A DNA stretch of 14,330 nt from Haplosporangium gracile (taxonomy: Eukaryota > Mortierellomycota > Mortierellomycetes > Mortierellales > Mortierellaceae): contig JAAAUF010001011.1 in NCBI GenBank assembly GCA_015499985.1, positions 1 through 14,330 of the forward strand, in the 5' to 3' direction. Under the pieces are notes generated by a model, which saw nothing but the letters and a program-made list of their open reading frames with translations, was not told the origin of the DNA and made no database searches. Positions 9,001-14,330 of the stretch are shown in pieces (within the stretch, counting starts at the first letter, position 1; each line of letters opens with the position of its first letter). The translations under genes were made by a program, and so were the position numbers.

Positions 9001-10943
9001 GGAACCTGCTACTTGGACGGTCGCAAGGAGAAGGTCGGCAACTACCGCATCGAACCCCCAAGCTTGTTCCGTGGACGTGGAAAGCATCCCAAGACCGGCT
9101 GTCTCAAGGTGTGTTTGCAAGCTGTGCTTACAGCATGGGATTCCTTTGACGACTGTCTTGTATTTACGGATATGAGACACCTTGAGACTTTTGCTAATCT
9201 AATATGCCTCGCTTTCCTTAATGCTCAAATCCTACTAGCTCCGTGTGCAACCAGAGCAAGTCACTCTGAACCTGAGCAAGGACGCTCCCATCCCCAAAGC
9301 ACCTGCTGGACATAAGTGGGGCGCCATTGTTCACGACGACACCAAGACCTGGCTTGCTACATGGAAGGAGAACGTCAACGATTCGACCAAGTACGTTTTT
9401 TTGGCTGCCGGAAGTTCTCTGAAGGGTCAGTCTGACTTGAAGAAGTTCGAGACTGCCAGAGCGCTCAAGAAGGAGATTGACTGGATTCGTCGCGGCTACA
9501 TGACTGACCTCAAGGACAAGAAGATGTTCATCCGTCAGCGTGCCACGGCCATGTACCTGATTGATCGTCTTGCTCTGAGAGCAGGAAACGAAAAGGGAGA
9601 GGACGAGGCTGACACGGTGGGCTGCTGTTCGCTCCGTTTTGAGCACGTCACCTTGGAAAAACCCAACATTATGCATCTGGACTTTTTGGGTAAGGATTCG
9701 ATCCGCTACCAAAAGTCTGTTGAGGTTGATGAGCAGGTCTTCAAGAACATCCGTCTCTTCAAGCGCGAGCCTGCCCAGGAGGGTGATGATCTCTTTGATC
9801 GCCTCAAGGTACTTTTTATTCAACTTTGCTCTTTAACATTGCAAGCAATGAATGCTGGTTATGAGGTGCAGATCAGCGCCTTAACCGAGGTTGATTTTTT
9901 TTTATTTGATGCCACAGACGTCGGAGTTGAACAAGCATTTGCAGAACTTGATGAAGGGATTGACAGCCAAGGTTTTCCGTACATACAATGCGTCGTTCAC
10001 GTTCCAGGATCAGCTGGAGAAGAAGACACCCAAGGACGGCACCGTCGCCGAGAAGTTGCTTGCATATAACCGCGCCAACAGAGATGTTGCCATCCTTTGT
10101 AACCATCAGCGCGCCGTCAGCAAGGGTCACGCCGGCCAAATCGGCAAGATCGAAGACAAGGTAATGATTTTGGCGACTTGGCTTTTTGATCGCGTGATTT
10201 GTGCTTTATGCACCTTCATTTTACTAATGATTATTTTCATACCACATGTTATGATTAGGTCCGCGCGTACAAGTACCAGAGGATGAAGCAGAAGAAGATG
10301 ATTTTGTCGCTGGAGCCCAAGTTGAAGAAGAAAAGGCCCGAGTTGCTTGAGCCCGAGTCGGATCTTGAGGACGATTGGATCGAGGAGCATGAGACACAGC
10401 TTATGGAGAAGGAGCGGGAAAGGATCAAGGCCAAGTTTGAGAAGGATAACCTGAAGAGGAAAGAGAACAAGGAGAAGCCCATGCCCGCTGGTGAGCTCAA
10501 GGACCTGCTCAAGGAGGTCGATGTCCGGACCAAGGAGCTCGCCAAGGAGCGCAGGACAGGAGTTGTACCCCCTACCCGTGGCGCCACTGTCGAGAAGTGT
10601 AATGCCCAAATCCTCAAGTTGGACGAGCGCATCGCCGCCACCCGTCTCACCCTCACCGACAAGGTACTTTTACTTGTTTCTCTCTTCAACTTGCCCGCCT
10701 CGTTAATGATGTTGCGACTGTTGTTACGGAATGAGGGCTCTAACCAACGCGCTTTTCATTATTTCTCAATAGGAGGAGAACAAGCAGACAGCGTTGGGCA
10801 CATCCAAGATCAATTACATTGATCCCCGTATCTCGGCCGCTTGGTGTGAGAAGCACAAGGTCCCTTTGGACAAGATCTTCACCAAGACCCTCCGTGACAA
10901 GTTCAAGTGGGCCATGACGGTCGACGATAACTGGGAGTTCTAA
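6080..10943 (+). CDS. TOP1: DNA topoisomerase I (type IB), nine exons, 853 aa
   Basis: The exons are 6080-6155, 7552-7925, 8147-8474, 8593-8735, 8857-9108, 9239-9808, 9918-10160, 10259-10663 and 10773-10943. All introns are GT-AG and the joined frame is open to TAA. The enzyme nicks one DNA strand through a 3'-phosphotyrosine link and relaxes supercoils in the nucleus. The basic/acidic N-terminal region (about 1-220) holds several NLS-like Lys/Arg clusters. The core begins at W221-W222. The catalytic set is present: Arg505 (in LRAGNE), Lys543 (FLGKDS), Arg602 (VFRTYN), His644 (CNHQR) and the nucleophile Tyr812 (SKINYIDPR), codon 10815-10817. A charged coiled-coil-like linker spans about 660-790. 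Residues tied to camptothecin binding in human TOP1 are retained (FRGRG loop, Asp after the catalytic Lys, Asn before the Tyr), so drug sensitivity is predicted by analogy. The length exceeds human TOP1 (765), mainly in the N-terminal and linker regions. The start ATG opens the conserved acidic N-terminal motif and has A at -3. Confidence 0.97.
6171..6207 (+). repeat. CA-rich microsatellite at the start of TOP1 intron 1
   Basis: An imperfect (CA)n tract with CATA interruptions, beginning 15 nt after the 5' splice site of intron 1. It lies wholly in the intron. Confidence 0.85.
6659..6689 (+). other. G-quadruplex-type motif in TOP1 intron 1
   Basis: Seven GGG runs (6659-6661, 6663-6665, 6669-6671, 6673-6675, 6679-6681, 6683-6685 and 6687-6689) are separated by loops of 1, 3, 1, 3, 1 and 1 nt. 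This satisfies the standard four-run G3 with short loops pattern several times over. The G-rich strand is the sense strand, so the unspliced RNA would carry it too. Folding is predicted from the pattern, not shown. Confidence 0.75.
7264..7287 (+). repeat. (AG)12 microsatellite in TOP1 intron 1
   Basis: Twelve uninterrupted AG units, about 265 nt upstream of the intron acceptor. Simple-sequence repeat with no known role. Confidence 0.95.
8243..8326 (+). repeat. TOP1: 42-nt tandem duplication in the TOP1 N-terminal region
   Basis: Two adjacent 14-codon units (8243-8284 and 8285-8326) encode [14 protein letters not shown] and [14 protein letters not shown], residues 183-196 and 197-210. The protein copies differ only at one Val/Ala position, while several third codon positions differ. 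The duplication has therefore aged at the DNA level while the charged peptide was kept. It lies in the disordered, basic N-terminal domain just before the core. Confidence 0.9.
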
Positions 10944-11272
10944 TTTACAGGAGTTGTACCTGGCCCAGATCGATTCGATATGATTGATATTTGAGCACGG
11001 ACATGGACATGATAACAACATATCACACACAACACAACTAAAAGTTATGGACATGCACACCCTCGTTTTTTTTTTTTTTTTTTTTTTTAATTAAAATTAA
11101 TTGCCGGTATTTTTTTTTTTTTTTTGCTTAATGAAAGTTCATTGCCGTTGTTTCTGTTCATTCTTTTGATTCCCTTTTTTTTTCTTTTAGTAAACAAAAT
11201 AAAAACACGCATTGATCGTGTTTCAAACTCTACATAATCTATGAATCTGTGTGTATGTATTACTTATGTTAC
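10944..11272. other. Convergent intergenic region with poly-T tracts and 3' UTR signals
   Basis: This separates the TOP1 stop from the stop of the minus-strand coding-like region, so the two end tail to tail. It holds T runs of 23 nt (11066-11088) and 16 nt (11110-11125) and a third broken T run near 11175. Between the first two is the A/T palindrome-like TTAATTAAAATTAATT. A plus-strand AATAAA at 11198-11203, 255 nt after the TOP1 stop, is a candidate polyadenylation signal for TOP1. No coding sequence is supported. Confidence 0.6.
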
Positions 11273-12373
11273 TTACTCAAGGGTGCTTTTACTGGGAAGG
11301 ATCTGAACGCTCACGATGCGACTGACGAGCAGGCTGATGATGGGCGAACTGGTCGAGTCGTCCAGGAACTGAGGCGCGCTCTTGGCATTGACATCGTCGG
11401 CGTAGTAGTCGGGCGAGAGGGGTTGTTTGAAGAATTCGGGGGACAAACGCAAGTAGCCCTCGGGTCCGTCGTTGTTTGACTTCTTGGATACATATTGTTG
11501 TTGAGGTTGTGCCTGGGGTTGGAGTGGGTTTTGCGTGGAGAGGTCGTGGTGGTGGGGTTGTTTCTGGTAGTCTGAAATGTGTGTGTGTCCGGACTTGAGA
11601 CCCTTGGCAGCAAGACCGACGTGGTCAGTATGGACGTGGGCGTGGTCAGTGGCTTGAGCGTGGTACTGGTGGGCTTCAAGCGAGTCAGGGTAGGGAGCGT
11701 GATGCTTCGAGTGCTGCTCCACGGCCTCCGAAAAGACATAATCTTCCAACAAGCCGCCGTCGGGATTGTAGGGAGGTGGTGCAGGAGCTAATGCGGGAAC
11801 TTGGTGCAGGGCTTTGCGGAGCTTGCGGTGAGCTTGAAGTTGTTCCTTCTGGACTTGCTTGCGCTCATTCTTCGATGGCTAGTCTTGAAGAAGGAGGGGG
11901 TAGAAGGCTCGGGGGTATGGAGGAAGGGCATGTTTGCGAGCGTGGTTCTGATCTCTTAGGAGCGGATGTTCAAACCTACCGAAGAGTGAAGGTGAGGATG
12001 GGAGGTTGAGGACGTAGAGGATGTGGCGGGACGGTGTTGGGAGAGGGGACCGCGGTACTCGTCTGTGGGACGGTACTGGGTTACAGAATCTGCTTGGCAT
12101 AGGTCGGTGCCGGAGTGGCGGGTTCTGACGCCATGTGGGGTAGATATGGGGGCGTAAACTTGTATCCCTACCAAGCCATTGAAGTTGGAGAAAAAAAATT
12201 GTTGCGTAAACAAGAGATATTAGCAATAGAAAACATGCGAGAAAAAAAAACAGTGATGATGATGAACTTATATGGAACCCATCGGTGTTCTTCTGCTCAA
12301 GCCGCTTCTGGTCATTGCGGTGCTGAGGTCCCTCAACATCGTAATCAGGTCTTTCGATAGGGTTGAGATCTTG
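11273..12373 (-). CDS. 3' terminal exons of the His-rich locus, 299 aa readable
   Basis: The proposed segments, in minus-strand order, are 12373-12268, 12167-11980 and 11878-11273, joined by introns of 100 and 101 nt. The second intron has a good GTAGGT donor. The first has a weak GTTCAT donor but a CTAAT branch-like site and a TAG acceptor. Phases match and the frame ends at TAA (11275-11273). The 299 readable residues contain no methionine, so this is the tail of a longer product and not an independent gene. The last exon starts with a basic helix-like PSKNERKQVQKEQLQAHRK. It then carries a His-rich middle (TDHAHVHTDH, SGHTH, QPHHHD), a Gln/Pro segment (PLQPQAQPQQQ) and a more hydrophobic end (SSPIISLLVSRIVSVQIL). 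Clustered HxH and HHH could bind metal, which is inference only. The family is unknown. Confidence 0.5.
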
Positions 12374-12928
12374 TTAAGCATGATGAACACGGTGACCATA
12401 TAAGCTACCGAGGTGCTCACGAGAGTGCTGTTGGTTCGATGCGAACTCGTTGTCAGGGAACAAGGAGCCAAGGTTCATCTCAAGGGTCATAACATTGCCC
12501 TGTAGAGACTTGGGCGCGCCAACAACATTGTGTCTCAAGTGCCCGCGGGGGTGGTTTGAATCATTCTTTTGATGATGAGGAGGAACAGGCAGAGACTCGG
12601 CAAAAAGAGCACCCAAGTTTATTCCCGGGGTCGAGATGTTGTTCTGTTTCTTCTGAGGGTTTTGGTGCGGGTGGCGTCTGGTATGCGTAACAGCTTCTGA
12701 ATAAGTATGTCCCCTCAATGCACTCGAATTGGCGGCACTAAACAACCTCCTGATAGACAATAGTCGCGAATCTGAAGCTGCCGAGGCGCGCAAATTGCCG
12801 AGCTCGTCGTGGTAGTCGTTGTCACAGACTACATCATATGGTTGATGGCGGAAGTGGTCATGCTTGTTCGTTGTATCGTCGGCGTCGTGGTGGCCGATCG
12901 AGTTGCCGCGGCGTTTGTTTTCGAGGTG
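12305..12928 (-). repeat. Segmental duplication, copy 1 (downstream on the minus strand)
   Basis: The copy encodes HLENKRRGNSIGHH, NKHDHFRHQPYDVVCD, RRLFSAANSSALRGHTYSEA, two short sub-repeats (GINLGALF and EMNLGSLF), then YGHRVHHA-stop-QDLNPIERPDYDVEGPQHR. The open stretch spans 13024-12374. The TAA at 12376-12374 falls where copy 2 has CAG (Gln), and the homology continues in frame straight past it, which argues that the stop is a lesion and not the original end. Confidence 0.75.
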
Positions 12929-13045
12929 ACGACGAGTTGTTGCGTCCTCTGGAGCGGAAGCAGCTGGGGCGTGTCGAGCAATTGAGGCACCGGGGGGCTC
13001 ATCGAACCATGACGATGGGATCAAAGGCGTTTGTGAACGCTTGTG

Positions 13046-13542
13046 TTTCTGACGGTGGCGCGAAGGGCCCTGAATGTCGTACTAGGGACCTTCAACAGGG
13101 CTTAGACCTTTCTGGGCATGATAACCGCGGTGACCAAAGGAGCGACTAATATGCTGCTGCTGCCGGGTGAAGCCTTGAAAGCGCACCTAAGCTTGAGTGC
13201 GGGCCGCTTCTTCATCGGAGCGCTCATAGTATTCGAATGAGGACTTCTCTTGTGGGTAATAGCCTCTGCATATGTGTAGTCTCCACGTCTAATCGAGTTG
13301 GCAGCACTGAATAGCTTTCTCATAGACTGTAAGGGCGAATCCCCCGCAGCGGTAGGGAGGAGATTTCTGAATTCGTCATGGTGCTCATCACAGGTCTCGT
13401 CATGGGGTTGGTGACGGAAGTAGTTGTGCTTGTCTGTCGCGTCGTTGTACTCGTGTTAGTGGCGTGGGTTGTGATCACGGTGGGCAGGGACTGCGTGGGC
13501 ATGGTGGCCGCGGGACTTGCCGCGCTGGCGGTTTTCGATGTG
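13046..13542 (-). repeat. Segmental duplication, copy 2 (upstream on the minus strand)
   Basis: The copy encodes, in pieces, HIENRQRGKSRGHH, DKHNYFRHQPHDETCD, RKLFSAANSIRRGDYTYAEA, GHRGYHAQKGLSPVEGP and YDIQGPSRHRQK. Compared with copy 1 it has about 16 extra codons after GHH, and these include an in-frame TAA (13458-13456). It lacks much of the NLGALF/NLGSLF stretch and changes frame there. It also has TAG (13084-13082) where copy 1 has the Asp codon GAT. Copy 2 is the more damaged of the two. Confidence 0.75.
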
Positions 13543-13649
13543 CTCCTGATGGGCGAGTTTGTCCCTTGGGATCCGATCCACGTCGAAGTGGCCGACTGCG
13601 TGGAAGTGATGCTGGGAAGCTGGTCGTGCTCAGAAGGCTCGGCTGGATG

Positions 13650-14111
13650 ACTGGCAGCTGGCTTTCGCTTTGGAGCGGGAGCATTCTGTTTTACGCCACC
13701 GGCGGCGTGGACCAGATGTACGGGGACGTTGAATGGCTCATGGAGGTTGTGGCGGTGGTTTGATACTACCGGTCGAGTCCCCGAAGCAGATTCATTAGAA
13801 ATAGCAGCAGACTTGGAGGCAGCCTTAGAAGCGACTACGAGGGCCTTCTCAAAAGGTTTAGGCTGTGGAGCTGGCGCGATTTGCTTTGGAGAAGCAGAGG
13901 CAGCAGAGGGAACGGCAGTCTTCTTGGGGACAGTAAGAGCATGAATCAAGTAGGCAGGTGCGCTGAATGGTTCGTGCTCGTGTTGCTGCAAAAGAGCTGA
14001 GCGGACCTTCGTCGCGCTTGTAATTGTTGATTTCGCGAAAGTCATGGGTTGTTTGGTTATCACACGCTGTGGTTGGGCTGGCTTTTGCAGAGACACGGCA
14101 GAGGCATGCGA
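13650..14111 (-). CDS. Ala/Pro/Ser-rich exon with two HEPF repeats (fragment)
   Basis: This open frame begins right after the intron acceptor and contains MTFAKSTITSATKVRSALL, then HEPFSAPAYLIHA and, 78 residues later, HEPFNVPVHLVHA. Each HEPF segment is followed by a Pro/Ala/Lys stretch. The frame stays open further, to 13320, but below about 13630 the homologous, conserved frame is a different one, so I end the fragment there. No known domain is recognised. The repeated hydrophobic HEPF segment embedded in disordered sequence suggests a short peptide motif, which is inference. Confidence 0.45.
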
Positions 14112-14211
14112 CTAATTGGCACATGATGAGGCGAAAAGGTATTTGTTAAAACATGTAACAAAGATCGGTATCAGGACAAGGCTAAAAATATGCGAAGAAG
14201 CCGTAACTTAC

Positions 14212-14330
14212 AGGCGCAGGTCCGCTCTCATGTTTGAGCAGATGGTGGTGACTACCATCATGGTCACTACAATCATTATCCCTTTGGCAATTTGAAATCG
14301 TCGTACCCTTCTTAAAAAATGCACTGAGAA
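14212..14330 (-). CDS. Partial 5' exon of the His-rich locus, cut by the window end
   Basis: This is an open minus-strand frame to the window edge, ending in GPAP directly before a consensus GTAAGT donor. It includes SDHDGSHHHLLKHESGP. After a 100-nt intron the phase-0 frame resumes at 14111 with SHASAVSLQKPAQPQ. No ATG is present, so the start lies beyond 14330 or this exon is itself internal. The good donor, usual intron length and unbroken phase argue that this end of the locus was or is expressed. Confidence 0.55.

Larger units (their letters stand above)
11273..14330 (-). pseudogene. Repeat-built His-rich coding-like locus, 5' truncated, with stops and frameshifts
   Basis: I recognise no protein family. 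Reading the minus strand, coding-like sequence enters at the window edge. It runs 14330-14212, then a clean 100-nt intron (14211-14112, donor GTAAGT, acceptor AATTAG), then an open frame rich in Ala, Pro, Ser and Lys to about 13630. The homologous frame then shifts. It meets in-frame TAA at 13458-13456, shifts again in about 13200-13150, meets TAG at 13084-13082 and TAA at 12376-12374, and continues in the same frame into the terminal exons. The coding frame was chosen because two internal duplicated blocks align as protein in it with conservative changes (His/Tyr, Asp/Glu, Ile/Val, Lys/Arg). The His content is high. The alternative is a live gene with short introns that skip the lesions. For example, a GT-AG pair of about 65 nt ending at the 13082 TAG would join two of the frames, but its donor is weak and the skipped sequence is conserved in the other copy. 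I favour decay, with moderate confidence. Confidence 0.5.

Noticed and set aside
13320..13629. Ser/Thr-rich reading frame below 13629 as the true product
   Set aside because: The matching frame in duplicate copy 1 has a stop, while the His-rich frame aligns between copies with conservative changes, so the Ser/Thr-rich frame is probably a shadow. Splicing from it into another frame is not fully excluded.
11776..13763. Several plus-strand open frames (for example 12838-13149 and 13378-13763)
   Set aside because: They lie opposite the duplicated minus-strand coding-like region, consist of Val/Gly/Arg-rich sequence complementary to His/Pro/Thr codons, and show no intron or start context.

Overview
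The window looks like nuclear DNA from a filamentous fungus. Genes are split by short GT-AG introns of about 100-240 nt, several with CTAAT-type branch sites. Start codons sit in a CACA/AACA-ATG context, and upstream regions are rich in C/T tracts. The style fits an early-diverging fungus such as Mortierellomycota or Mucoromycota, but that placement is inference; no marker in the window proves it.

Layout: positions 1-860 hold no gene I can support and end in a pyrimidine-rich upstream region. Positions 861-5662 (+) encode a complete four-exon ABCC/MRP-type full ABC transporter of 1433 residues. Positions 5663-6079 are intergenic and carry a 19-nt C/T minisatellite. Positions 6080-10943 (+) encode a complete nine-exon eukaryotic type IB DNA topoisomerase I (TOP1) of 853 residues, with all five catalytic residues and an unusually long 1396-nt first intron that contains a strong G-quadruplex-type sequence. 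Positions 10944-11272 are a convergent, poly-T-rich 3' intergenic region. From 11273 to the right edge the minus strand holds a histidine-rich, repeat-built coding-like region of no family I recognise. It is 5' truncated by the window end.

The minus-strand region is the least ordinary part. It contains a segmental duplication (about 12305-12928 and 13046-13542) whose copies align as protein with conservative substitutions, so they once encoded protein. Each copy now carries an in-frame stop at a position where the other still has a sense codon, and the upstream copy also shifts frame. I read it as a decaying tandem-repeat gene, but a gene with several short cryptic introns is not excluded.

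The two plus-strand genes are ordinary: an efflux-type membrane pump and a nuclear topoisomerase. They are neighbours with no evident functional link. The minus-strand locus is tail-to-tail with TOP1. I found no mobile element, CRISPR array, tRNA or rRNA. I did not find a clearly new biological system; the best leads are the duplicated His-rich locus and the structure of TOP1 intron 1.
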